Origin: Planctomycetota bacterium
GTDB taxonomy: Bacteria; Planctomycetota; UBA1135; JADKAF01
Length of the DNA: 64,000 bases
Reading direction: 5' to 3'
Assembly (NCBI GenBank): GCA_016719295.1
Contig: JADKAF010000001.1
Span: 620,001-684,000, forward strand
Within the stretch, counting starts at the first letter, position 1, and every line of letters begins with the position of its first letter. Of this stretch, positions 1 through 8,162 are shown piece after piece. A model generated the notes under the pieces. The model saw only the letters and a list, made by a program, of their open reading frames with translations. It ran no database searches and was not told where the DNA came from. The translations under genes were made by a program, and so were the position numbers.

Positions 1-1123
1 GCAGCCTGCGGATGCGGAGCCCCGAGCCGATGATCTCGTTCCCATCGACGTCGAGATCCCAGCCGCGTCCGCGCGGGTCGAAGTCGAGCTCCATGCTCGA
101 GCAGCGATTGCTCCCGATCGGGACGCCTTCGGTTTGGATGTCGCCGCGCAGGAAGATCCGCCCCGCGACGGTGTTGTGGTTGCAGGCGGCGATGCGGCCG
201 GGATCCACCACCAGCTCGCTCGCGCTGTGCACGTCGCTCACGTTCACATAGCCGCTCCCGGGATCGGCGATGCGCACGGCAGATCCGCCGAGGTCGCAGC
301 GAACGACATCGATGCGGCTCGAGAAAGCGCTGCCGCGCAGGACCAAGTCCGCTCCGAAAGTGCAGTCGACGAAGCGCAGATCGCAGCCATCGCTCGCGTC
401 GTTCGCGATCGATGCGCCGCGGTCCAAGCGGCAGCGCTCCACATCGAAACGGATCGAGGATTCGAGCCCGGTCGCGCGGAGCGCCCCTTCAAGCGTGCAG
501 TCGAAGAACCCGGCGGAGAGGTAACTCTCTCGCGCGCCGTTCGCCGTCGCGGCGGTGCGCATCTCGACCGCGCCGTCGATCTCGCAGCGTTCGAAGCGCG
601 GCGCGAAGTCTCCGCCGGTGAAGGGCAGAGGGCTCTCGTTCGCGAGCCGTACCTCGCCGGAGATCCTCAGTCCTTGGAACGTGGGGCGCAGCCGCGCGGA
701 GCGGTCCGCGGGGCGAGCTTCGATCGCGGGTGCGCCCGCGATCGTCAGCAGGCCGTAGGAGGTGGGAGAGATCCCGATCGCCTGGTCATAGGCGCCCGGG
801 CGATCCAACACGAGAGCCGCCGATAAGCCCGCATCGATGAGCGCGGTTCCGTACGGGCCGTACGTCGTCAGCTCGACGCCGGGAGGGAGGTGCAGGGGGA
901 AATGCTCGGCGGGCGCCGTGAAGACCCCGCGAATCACGATGCGATCCCCAGCGCCGAGAGGCTGGGCGAAGGCGTGCGTCAGCGTGCGCCAGGGCTGCGC
1001 TTGGCTGCCGGGGTGCGCATCGACGCCACGCGACGCATCGACGAAGTAGTCCGTCGCCGCAGCGGGGGTGAGGAAGAGCGTTCCGACGAATACGCTGCGG
1101 AGAAGCGCGGGGAGCAAACGCAT
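1..1123 (-). CDS. Secreted right-handed beta-helix protein, 3' end outside window
   Basis: The frame starts at the ATG at 1123 and runs open to the left edge, so the C-terminus is missing (about 374 codons visible). The first 22 or so residues form a signal peptide (MRLLPALLRSVFVG, then an Ala-rich cleavage region). The mature start, TDYFVDASRGVDAHPGS, is typical of DUF1565/pectin-lyase-like proteins: a short motif about the width of listed data, then PWRTLTHAF. The rest shows repeated short beta-strand-turn units with conserved Cys and Asp (FERCEIDGAV, FDVERCRLDRG, LRFVDCTFGA, IDVVRCDLGG), as expected for a parallel beta-helix. Proteins of this type are extracellular or cell-surface; the ligand or substrate cannot be read here. 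It lies 86 bp downstream of the sigma-factor fusion on the same strand, so the two may be co-transcribed. Confidence 0.8.
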   Translation of the reverse strand, partial: MRLLPALLRSVFVGTLFLTPAAATDYFVDASRGVDAHPGSQAQPWRTLTHAFAQPLGAGDRIVIRGVFTAPAEHFPLHLPPGVELTTYGPYGTALIDAGLSAALVLDRPGAYDQAIGISPTSYGLLTIAGAPAIEARPADRSARLRPTFQGLRISGEVRLANESPLPFTGGDFAPRFERCEIDGAVEMRTAATANGARESYLSAGFFDCTLEGALRATGLESSIRFDVERCRLDRGASIANDASDGCDLRFVDCTFGADLVLRGSAFSSRIDVVRCDLGGSAVRIADPGSGYVNVSDVHSASELVVDPGRIAACNHNTVAGRIFLRGDIQTEGVPIGSNRCSSMELDFDPRGRGWDLDVDGNEIIGSGLRIRRL

Positions 1124-1126
1124 GAT

Positions 1127-1154
1127 GGCCGAGCTCCTGCAGAAGAGCTCGGCC
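1127..1154 (-). promoter_or_regulatory. Hairpin over the ribosome-binding site of the beta-helix gene
   Basis: The arms GGCCGAGCTC (1127-1136) and GAGCTCGGCC (1145-1154) are a perfect 10-bp inverted repeat with an 8-nt loop. On the minus strand the hairpin lies just downstream of the sigma-fusion stop and ends 3 nt before the ATG of the beta-helix gene. The only good Shine-Dalgarno-like sequence (CAGGAG) straddles its loop and distal arm. It could be a terminator for the upstream gene, a translational block, or both; there is no U-run after it. Confidence 0.5.
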
Positions 1155-1209
1155 ACCTTAGGTCCGTTCATCCCGCCGCGGCTCTACGCCAATCGGCGGA
1201 TCCGCGTGC

Positions 1210-4200
1210 TCAGAAGCGCAGATCCTGCGTCTTCTTCTCGCCCGCGCGCACCTCGACCTCGACGGTCTCGGCTTCGCGCGCTTCGCCGCCGTTGATCACG
1301 AGCTGGCGCGCGCTCACGCGATAGCGGCCGGGCTTCAAGTCCGCGAGCGTGTAGCGCGAGCCGATCGGCGTCGGGCTGCGCGTCGGCTGGCCGCTCGGCT
1401 TGCCCTGCTCGTCGAGCAGCGTGGCGCTGACGAGCACCATGCCCTCGCCGCCTTGCTCGAGGCCCGTGAACGCACCTTCGATCGAGCAGCCCGGGCTCAG
1501 CGATTCCAGGCGATCCTCGAGCTTCTCGCGGGCCGCGAGAGCGAACGCGCTGCTGGTGTGCTTGCCGTAGCCGTCGGCTTGCACGACCAGCTCGTACTGG
1601 CCCGCGGGCAGATGCTCGAAGCGGAAGCGCCCTTCGGCGTCGGTGCGCACCGAGCTATCGCCGCCGAGCATCATCGTTTCGTTCGAGCCGCCGCCCGCGT
1701 TCACCGAGCGCGTGATCATCACCGCGGTCGCGCGCCGAGCGCCGGTGCCGCCGGCCTTCTGGATCTCGACGCGCGCGCCGGCGACCGGCCGGTGCGTCGC
1801 GGCGTCCTCGACGATGCCCGCGACGACGCCGCCCGGCAGATCGACCTCGAGCGTCTCCTTCGTCTCGGCCAGGAGCTCGAGCTCCTTCTCGTCGCGGATC
1901 GGCGCGTTGGCCGGCCCCCAGCTCACCTTGTAGAGGCCGGGCTCCAGGTCCTCGAATACCACGAGCCCTTCGGCATCGGTCGGACGGCCGGAGCTGCCGC
2001 CGAGGAAGTTCGGCATCTCGGGCCCGCTGGTCTTCTTCTTCACCTCGACGCGGGCATCGGCGATGGGGCGCCCCTCGTCGAGCACGCGCACCTGCACGCT
2101 CGCGCGCGGCGATTGACGCAGCTCGATGTCCGTCGTCTGCGCCTCGACGATCGAGGCTTCGACCCCTTCGGGAGCCTTCTCGGTCTCGGGCTCGGTCGAG
2201 CCGAACGCGAACGCCATGTCGCCGGCGACGAACGCTTCGCCGCTGCTGCGCGCGAAGCGCGCGCGATACGCGCCGGGCGCGAGATGATCGAAGCGGAAGC
2301 GCCCTTCGGCATCGGAGGTCGCGCGATGGGTGCCCTTGTGCTTCTTGTCGAGCGCTTCGGCGATGATCTCGCGGTTGCCGAGCGGCGCGCCGCCGAACGC
2401 GAGCGCGCGGCCGGTCAGGGTGCCGCCGCGGCGCAGCTCGAGGCGCGCTCGGTTCGCGCCTTCTCCGCGCACCTGGACCTCCTGTTGCGCAGGAGCGTGC
2501 TCGGCATGCGACGCCACCAGAGCGTAGGTGCGCGCCTCGAGCCCGCCGAAGCGCGCGAGTCCAGCGGCATCGGTGCGCATCTTCTTCCGCTCGCCGAAGC
2601 CATCGACGGTCTCCGCGATCGGCGCGCTGTGCGGCGTGGCGGTGATGCGTCGCGAGATCGTCACGTTGCGCACGCCTGGTTCGGTGGCCGGAGCGTCGAC
2701 CTCGGTGGCGGGCACGAAGAGCTCGACCTCCGCATCGGCGATCGGGCGTTGATCCGCTGCGGCGAGGACTTCGACCACCAACTCGACGCCGGCGACCACC
2801 TCGAGCACGAGGTCGCTGCGGCCGCCGGTGGGGATGTCGAACGGGCCGCAGCGCGCGGGCGCATGCTGCGCGGACTCGACGCGGAAGCTACGCGCGCCCG
2901 GGGCGAGATCCGCGAAGCTGAAGCGCCCCTCGGCATCCGTGGGGACGCTCTCCTGGTAGCCGTCGGCGATATCGACGAGGCGACCCGCGCCCATCGGACG
3001 AGCTTCGAAGTCGATGGAGACGCGGGCGTCCGCCACCGGCTTGCCCGTGCTCTTGTCGCGCACGATGCCGCTCACGCGATTCGTCACGCGGAATCGCAGC
3101 TCGACGCCGAGCGCGTCGTGCGCGATCTCCTCCGCGCGGGCTCTGCCGCCTTCGGCCTCGGCGTTCACGCTGTACTTCGCGGGCTTCAGTCCCCGCAGCT
3201 CGAAGCGCCCTTCGGCATCGGTCTTCACCGGGAGATCGATGGGGGCCGCTCGCAGGTCGAAGAGCTGTTGCGGGCCCGGATGAGCCGAGACCTCGGCCTT
3301 CGCGACCCCGTTGCCGTTCGCGTCGAGGACGCGGCCGCCGAGCACGCTGCCGCGATCGATGGTGATCGGCGGGAGCTCGGCGACGACGCCGGCGATCAGC
3401 TCTTGCAGCGGCTGCGTGACGCGCGGCGAGCCCGGGGCCGAGACCAGCAGCTCGTAGCGGAGCTGCGGATCGAGCGGGCCGACGCGGAAGCGCCCCTCCG
3501 CATCGCTCACCGGCAGATCTCGCGCGCCGCGGAAGGTCGAGCGGATGATCGTGAGTCCCGCCTGCGCGGGCTTCAGCTCTTCGGCGCGCACCCACGAGCC
3601 GCCGAGCGGCTGCGCCAGATGATCGAGGACCTTGCCGCGCACGGCGGCGCCGAGGCGGAGCGCGATCGTTCCGACATCGGTGGTCTTGCCGGCCTCCGCG
3701 GCACAGCGATGCTTCGGGCTCAGCAGCAGCTCGTGCGCGACGTCGATCTGGTAGGTGCCGCCCGAGGGCAGCCCATCGAACGCGAAGCGCCCCTGCGCGT
3801 CGCTCTTCGTCTCGCGCACATCACCGCGCACTCGCTGCGCTTCCTCGAGCTCGACGAACACGAGGCCGTCGACGCCGAGATCGCTGCTGCGATCGCGCGC
3901 ACTCAAGCGCACGACGGCGTTCGCCACGGGCTGACCTTGCTGGTCCACGAGCGTGCCGCTCACGCGCGTGCCGACGGCCGCGGGGCTCGCGCCGTTGCCG
4001 CTCGCGGCGGGCTCGCCCTTCTCCGCGGCCGCGCTGCGCAGCGTCTCCTGCTTCGGCGCGCCTTCCTGCGCGCGCAGGAACTCGCTCTTCTCGTCGACCT
4101 CCTTCGCGGCGCTCAAGCTCGGGCTCGGCGTTCCAGAGCCATCGCCGGCGTCTCCGCCCGCTCCGCTGCCCAGCCACCACACACCGGCTGCCCCTAGGGC

Positions 4201-4863
4201 CACGAGGGCCAGCGCGGCGATCGTCTTCGTGCTCATCATCAATCCTGTCGTTACGAGGGTCCCGGCGGCGGCAGCGCCGACGGTGGTCGTGAGCGCGGGC
4301 GGAAGTCCGGCGAGAGGGGCAAGGGCCATCCTCCAGTCCACGCGCTCGGAAGCACCGGGACGCAGCTCGAGGCGCGCGCGCAGATCCTGCTTCAGCAGCT
4401 CGTGCGCGCGCTTCAAGCGCGCCCAGTAGACATCGATCCGCAAACCGAGACGCGCGGCGACCTCGCGAGGCGGGAGCTCTTCGTAGTAACGGAGGAGCAC
4501 CACCTCGCGCTGTGGCTCGGGGAGCGCGAGCACGGCGTCGACGACGGCGCGCTCCAAGGCCAGCTTCTCGACCAGCTCGCTGGTCGAGGGCAGGCGCTCG
4601 GGCTTCGCCGCGTGCAGCTCCCGTTCCCCGCGCGCGTTCACGCGTCGGCGCTCGCGGGAGGCGAAGCGCCGCGCGACCCGAGCGAGCCAGGCGCGAGCGC
4701 TCTCCGGCCGGGCCGGAGGATGCTCGAGCGCGGCGACCCAGGTGTCCTGGACCACGTCGTCGGCGCTCGGCTCGTCATGGACGAGCTGGCGCGCGAGGCC
4801 GCGGAGCCACAGCGCGTGGCTCAGCAGGACATCGGAGGGGGCGGAGGGGAGAGCGTCGGTCAT
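1210..4863 (-). CDS. ECF-type RNA polymerase sigma factor fused to membrane segments and carboxypeptidase-regulatory-like repeats
   Basis: About 1217 residues from the ATG at 4863; an in-frame ATG 30 nt upstream is possible but adds only a nonconserved leader. Residues about 10-75 resemble sigma region 2 (SADDVVQDTWVAALEH) and about 105-155 region 4 (LPEPQREVVLLRYYEELPPREVAARLG, a helix-turn-helix). Hydrophobic stretches follow near 185-210 and 213-233 (IAALALVALGAAGVWWLG), then a low-complexity linker. The remaining 900 or so residues are about nine beta-sandwich repeats of the carboxypeptidase-regulatory/CNA-B-like type, most ending in (S/T)DAEGRF followed by a GLxPG-like turn. Predicted topology is cytoplasmic sigma domain, membrane anchor and exported repeat array. 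ECF factors with long C-terminal extensions are known in planctomycetes. That the exported part senses something and controls the sigma domain is inference. No separate anti-sigma gene is adjacent. Confidence 0.85.
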   Translation of the reverse strand: MTDALPSAPSDVLLSHALWLRGLARQLVHDEPSADDVVQDTWVAALEHPPARPESARAWLARVARRFASRERRRVNARGERELHAAKPERLPSTSELVEKLALERAVVDAVLALPEPQREVVLLRYYEELPPREVAARLGLRIDVYWARLKRAHELLKQDLRARLELRPGASERVDWRMALAPLAGLPPALTTTVGAAAAGTLVTTGLMMSTKTIAALALVALGAAGVWWLGSGAGGDAGDGSGTPSPSLSAAKEVDEKSEFLRAQEGAPKQETLRSAAAEKGEPAASGNGASPAAVGTRVSGTLVDQQGQPVANAVVRLSARDRSSDLGVDGLVFVELEEAQRVRGDVRETKSDAQGRFAFDGLPSGGTYQIDVAHELLLSPKHRCAAEAGKTTDVGTIALRLGAAVRGKVLDHLAQPLGGSWVRAEELKPAQAGLTIIRSTFRGARDLPVSDAEGRFRVGPLDPQLRYELLVSAPGSPRVTQPLQELIAGVVAELPPITIDRGSVLGGRVLDANGNGVAKAEVSAHPGPQQLFDLRAAPIDLPVKTDAEGRFELRGLKPAKYSVNAEAEGGRARAEEIAHDALGVELRFRVTNRVSGIVRDKSTGKPVADARVSIDFEARPMGAGRLVDIADGYQESVPTDAEGRFSFADLAPGARSFRVESAQHAPARCGPFDIPTGGRSDLVLEVVAGVELVVEVLAAADQRPIADAEVELFVPATEVDAPATEPGVRNVTISRRITATPHSAPIAETVDGFGERKKMRTDAAGLARFGGLEARTYALVASHAEHAPAQQEVQVRGEGANRARLELRRGGTLTGRALAFGGAPLGNREIIAEALDKKHKGTHRATSDAEGRFRFDHLAPGAYRARFARSSGEAFVAGDMAFAFGSTEPETEKAPEGVEASIVEAQTTDIELRQSPRASVQVRVLDEGRPIADARVEVKKKTSGPEMPNFLGGSSGRPTDAEGLVVFEDLEPGLYKVSWGPANAPIRDEKELELLAETKETLEVDLPGGVVAGIVEDAATHRPVAGARVEIQKAGGTGARRATAVMITRSVNAGGGSNETMMLGGDSSVRTDAEGRFRFEHLPAGQYELVVQADGYGKHTSSAFALAAREKLEDRLESLSPGCSIEGAFTGLEQGGEGMVLVSATLLDEQGKPSGQPTRSPTPIGSRYTLADLKPGRYRVSARQLVINGGEAREAETVEVEVRAGEKKTQDLRF

Positions 4864-4966
4864 GGCGGGCAGCGCTGCGCAGCTACTACGCATCGCTAGC
4901 GCCGAGAAGAGAACGCCGAGCTCGAATCCCGTCGGGCTTCCTCGGAGAAATCTGCGGCGTCGCCGT

Positions 4967-5968
4967 TCAGCTCTTCGGCTTCTCGAGGAACGACTTCGCC
5001 CAGTCCTCGAAGGGCAGCTCGATCGGCAGCGGCAGGTGCTCCTCGCCGTAGACGAGGACGCCGCCGTAGTGGCCGACCAGCGAGACGGCGCCCGCGCAGA
5101 GGAGGAGCACCAGGAGATAGGGGAGGCGCGAGCCCTCGGACTTCCGCGCGCGCAGGAGCAGCAGGACCGCGAGCGCGCTCAGCACGGTGGCGGCGATGCC
5201 GCCCCAGCGGTGCACGAACATCACCGCGTGCGTATCTCGATAGCCCTCGAGGTCGGCGAAGATCCAGCCCGAGGCGCACGAGGCCGCGGCGCCGAGGAAG
5301 CCCAGGATCGCGCAGAACGCCGAGGCTCCGGCCATGCCGGGCGAGCGCGAGACGAGATAGAGCAGCTCCGCGAAGAGCGCGGCGAGGAGCAGCGCGATCG
5401 GGAAGTGCACGAGCACGGGGTGGCTGTGCCCTGCGTACTGCTGCGGGCTCAGCGGCTCGGTCGGCTTCGAGCTCGAAGCACTGCCCGAGGAAACGCTGCC
5501 GGAGGAAACGCCGCCGCCAACCTCCGAGCCGGTTCCGCTCGTCTCCTGGCTCGGCGAGGCGGGCAGCCCGGGCGCGCCGAGTGCGATCCACTGCGAGATC
5601 ACCGCGAGCTCCGCCGGCGTGAGCTGCGGATACTTCTCGCGCTCGTCCTCGGGCGGCATCTCACCGGACTCGCAGGTGAGGAAGATCTCGGACTCGTCGG
5701 GCTTGCCGGCGACGAGGTACTCGGGATTGGCCGCGACGCGCGCGAGATCGAGCACGTAGCCGAACTTGCCCTTCGGCTTCCTGAGCTGCGCGCCGTGGCA
5801 GTCGTTGCAGCGCTGCTCGAACAGCGCGCGCACCGCGAGCGCGGCCCGCGCGCCATCGTCGCCGCTCGAGGTCGTCTGCGCCTCGGCGACGCGCGACGCG
5901 CCGCCGAGCGAGAACGCGAGCAGCAAGCAGAGCGCGAGCGGAGCCCGCGCGAAGACTCGAGGTCTCAT
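4967..5968 (-). CDS. PSCyt1-type cytochrome c domain fused to DUF2231-like membrane domain
   Basis: A 333-residue protein. A signal peptide or anchor (ALCLLLAFSLGGASRVAEA) is followed by a planctomycete cytochrome c (PSCyt1) domain with one haem c motif, CNDCH, near residue 54, and the usual downstream VAGKPDESEIF and GEMPPE segments. A Ser/Gly-rich linker (about 145-175) leads into a membrane domain starting HSHPVLVHFPIALLLAALFAEL, the hallmark opening of DUF2231, with four hydrophobic helices. The likely role is electron transfer at the cytoplasmic membrane; the partner is unknown. The cytochrome b562-like gene ends 19 bp upstream on the same strand, which suggests a joint redox operon. The sigma-fusion gene begins about 100 bp downstream. 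Confidence 0.85.
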   Translation of the reverse strand: MRPRVFARAPLALCLLLAFSLGGASRVAEAQTTSSGDDGARAALAVRALFEQRCNDCHGAQLRKPKGKFGYVLDLARVAANPEYLVAGKPDESEIFLTCESGEMPPEDEREKYPQLTPAELAVISQWIALGAPGLPASPSQETSGTGSEVGGGVSSGSVSSGSASSSKPTEPLSPQQYAGHSHPVLVHFPIALLLAALFAELLYLVSRSPGMAGASAFCAILGFLGAAASCASGWIFADLEGYRDTHAVMFVHRWGGIAATVLSALAVLLLLRARKSEGSRLPYLLVLLLCAGAVSLVGHYGGVLVYGEEHLPLPIELPFEDWAKSFLEKPKS

Positions 5969-5987
5969 CGGAGCTCCGCTCGCGAGA

Positions 5988-6458
5988 TCAATCGTCCTTC
6001 TTGAAGCGATCGTGGCCCGGCTTCTGCATCTTGCCGAGCTTCTCGTAGTGCTCCTTGGCCTTGTCCATCTTGCCTTCGATGAGCGCGTCCTCGAGCTTCA
6101 GCGTCTCGCCGAGCATCTCGATCATCGCGCGGCGGAAGGCGATCTTCTCCTCGGCCTTCTTCTTCTCGTCCTGGATCTCGTTCACCAGGTCCGGGGTGGC
6201 GCCCTTCGCGGCGAGGATCGCGTGCTCGATCTCGACGACGAGCGGGAGCGCTTCGGCGGCCTTGTCCTTCTCCTGGAGAAGGGGCTTTAGGGCGCGGGCG
6301 TTCTTCTTCATCGTGTCCATCGCCTTCTCGATCGTCTCCTCGGCCGCGCTCGTCGAAGGCGCGGACACCATGGAGAGCGCGAGCGGGGCGCCGCAGACAC
6401 AGGCGGCGAAGAGACCGGCGATCAGACCGCGGCGGAGCGCGGACGCGGAAGCGAGCAT
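5988..6458 (-). CDS. Cytochrome b562-like four-helix protein
   Basis: A 156-residue exported protein with a signal peptide ending near SAPSTSAAEE. The mature part is a Lys/Glu-rich all-helical protein that follows the cytochrome b562 pattern. Near its start is AMDTMKKNARALKPL, matching the family opening METLNDNLK with the axial Met. Near the end is ALIEGKMDKAKEHYEKLGKM followed by PGHDRFKK, which places a His where b562 has its axial His. If both ligands hold, this is a periplasmic b-type haem electron carrier. The adjacent PSCyt1-DUF2231 cytochrome gene, 19 bp downstream, fits a redox role. Haem binding is inferred from family resemblance. A haem-free stress protein of the same fold is the alternative. 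Confidence 0.7.
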   Translation of the reverse strand: MLASASALRRGLIAGLFAACVCGAPLALSMVSAPSTSAAEETIEKAMDTMKKNARALKPLLQEKDKAAEALPLVVEIEHAILAAKGATPDLVNEIQDEKKKAEEKIAFRRAMIEMLGETLKLEDALIEGKMDKAKEHYEKLGKMQKPGHDRFKKDD

Positions 6459-6525
6459 GGGGTGACCTCGGGGACAGTTGGGGACAGCGGGACGCGGGAT
6501 TCTAGAGGGGCGGAGCGGAGCTTCG

Positions 6526-6609
6526 CCAGCGAACGCCCGAGCTGGGCCAGCGAACGCCCGAGCCGGACCAGCGAACGCCCGAGCCGGACCAGCGAACGCC
6601 CGAGCCAGA
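6526..6609. repeat. Four tandem copies of a 21-bp repeat
   Basis: Units starting CCAGCGAACGCCCGAGC begin at 6526, 6547, 6568 and 6589; the second and third are identical and the last is incomplete. The array lies between the Gfo/Idh stop at 6625 and the start of the cytochrome b562-like gene at 6458, both minus-strand genes. It is therefore in the 3' trailer of one gene and the upstream region of the other. The function is unknown. Confidence 0.85.
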
Positions 6610-6624
6610 AACGTCGCGCCGCGA

Positions 6625-8082
6625 CTACGAGCTGGCCGTGGGGACCACGTACGGCGAGCGGTACGCGCGTGTGAGCAGGGCGTCGGCTTCGGGTGCGCCG
6701 CGGAAGCGCTCGGCCGGCGCGTCCACCTCGAGGGCCGCTCCGAGCTTCAGCGCGCGCAGGTCGCTCGCGTTCTTCGCGAGGTGCTCCTCCATCCGCGAAT
6801 ACGCGTCTTCGAGCGGCGCGGACGATCGCACCCGCTCCCTCAGCGCTTCCGGCGCGGCGGCTCGGCCGAGCTGGTAGGAGATGTTCCCGAGGTGGCAGAG
6901 AGCGCTCGAGAGATGCCCCTCGAGCACGGGGGCGGCGAGGCGGCGCGCGTCGTTGGCCTGCACGGCGGCGACGAAGTTCGCCGGCAGCGCATCGGCGCCG
7001 TGGAACTTCGCGAGCTCCTTGCCCTCGCGGTCGAGCGCGCGCGCGGAGGTGTAGTTCGGGATGACGAGCGAGCCGCCTTCGCAGAGGACGACCACACCGA
7101 CGCGCGCGCCGCGCCAGCTCGGCATGCTCTTCTCCCAGCGCTCGTCCTGGAGCTCCTTCGACTCGGGCAGGCCGCGCACCTCGAAGACGATCGGGGCCGG
7201 CGCATAGTCGAGGAGCACGAGCTGCGTGTTCGGCGTGTCGCCGTCGTCGGCGTAGCCGACGCGCCCGCCGATCGAGAGCACGCGCGGCGGCAGCGCGTCG
7301 TAGCCCAGCATCCACCGGGCGATGTCCATCTGATGGATGCCCTGGTTGCCGAGGTCGCCGTTGCCGGTCGCGAAGACCCAATGCCAGTCGTAGTGCAGGT
7401 TCTTCCGGCGCAGCGGCACCTTGGGCGCGGGCCCGCACCAGAGGTCGTAGTCGATCTCCGCGCCGAGGGCGACCTCGCCCTCGACCTTGCCGATCGAGCG
7501 GCGCGGCTTGTAGCAGAGGCCGTGCGCGGCGAGGGGCTTCCCGAGCGCTCCGGAGCGCAGGTAGGCCGCGGCTTCCTGCAGTCCCGCGGAGGAGCGCGAC
7601 TGCGTCCCCGCTTCGCAGAGCCGCCCGGTCTTCTGCGCCCAGCCCACGAGCTGTCGGCCTTCCCAAACGTTGTGGGAGACGGGCTTCTCGACGTAGACAT
7701 GCTTGCCCGCTTGCAGCGCCCAGATGGCGAGGAGGGCGTGCGTGTGATTCGGCGTGGCGATCACGACGGCGTCCACGTCTTCGCGGGCGAAGAGCTCGCG
7801 AGCGTCGGCGCAGGCGAAGACCTTCTCGTTGCGCTGCTCCGCTTCGGCCACGCGCTGCGCGCGCACCTTCGCGTCGACGTCGCAGAACCCGACCACGCGC
7901 ACGCCGGCGAGCTTGCGGAACTCCGCCAGGAGCTGCGCGCCACGGCTGCGAAGCCCGACGAAGCCGACGCGCAGGTCCTCGTTGCTGCCCCGCACGCGCG
8001 CATAGGAGCGCGCGGAGAGCGCGAGACCGGCGGCGCCGGAGAGCGAGCCCAAGAGGAACGAGCGGCGCGACGGGCGTATCAT
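6625..8082 (-). CDS. Tat-exported Gfo/Idh/MocA family oxidoreductase
   Basis: 485 residues from the ATG at 8082. The N-terminus has a twin-arginine leader, RPSRRSFLLGSLSGAAGLAL, so the protein is probably exported folded with its cofactor. A Rossmann domain follows (VGFVGLRSRGAQLL in place of GxGxxG, and DVDAVVIATPNHTHA). The EKP motif (HVYVEKPVSHN) is the usual catalytic Lys-Pro signature. The C-terminal part has the typical segments NLHYDWHWVFATGNGDLGNQG and HQMDIARWMLG. Planctomycetes carry many such paralogs, usually annotated as NAD(P)-dependent sugar or inositol dehydrogenase-like proteins; substrate unknown. It is transcribed divergently from the SMUG1 gene. Confidence 0.9.
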   Translation of the reverse strand: MIRPSRRSFLLGSLSGAAGLALSARSYARVRGSNEDLRVGFVGLRSRGAQLLAEFRKLAGVRVVGFCDVDAKVRAQRVAEAEQRNEKVFACADARELFAREDVDAVVIATPNHTHALLAIWALQAGKHVYVEKPVSHNVWEGRQLVGWAQKTGRLCEAGTQSRSSAGLQEAAAYLRSGALGKPLAAHGLCYKPRRSIGKVEGEVALGAEIDYDLWCGPAPKVPLRRKNLHYDWHWVFATGNGDLGNQGIHQMDIARWMLGYDALPPRVLSIGGRVGYADDGDTPNTQLVLLDYAPAPIVFEVRGLPESKELQDERWEKSMPSWRGARVGVVVLCEGGSLVIPNYTSARALDREGKELAKFHGADALPANFVAAVQANDARRLAAPVLEGHLSSALCHLGNISYQLGRAAAPEALRERVRSSAPLEDAYSRMEEHLAKNASDLRALKLGAALEVDAPAERFRGAPEADALLTRAYRSPYVVPTASS

Positions 8083-8162
8083 GCGGGCACCTCGGGAGGA
8101 CGGATGACGCGGGTCATGCTGGCCCGCGGCCTCGCCCCGAGCAAGCTCCGCGCACCCCTTCG

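Noticed and set aside
1453..4197. A plus-strand open frame of 914 codons opposite the sigma fusion
   Set aside because: It is an antisense image of the repeated DAEGRF-type domains; it shows repeated EAPFGIG-like segments only because the real gene is repetitive.
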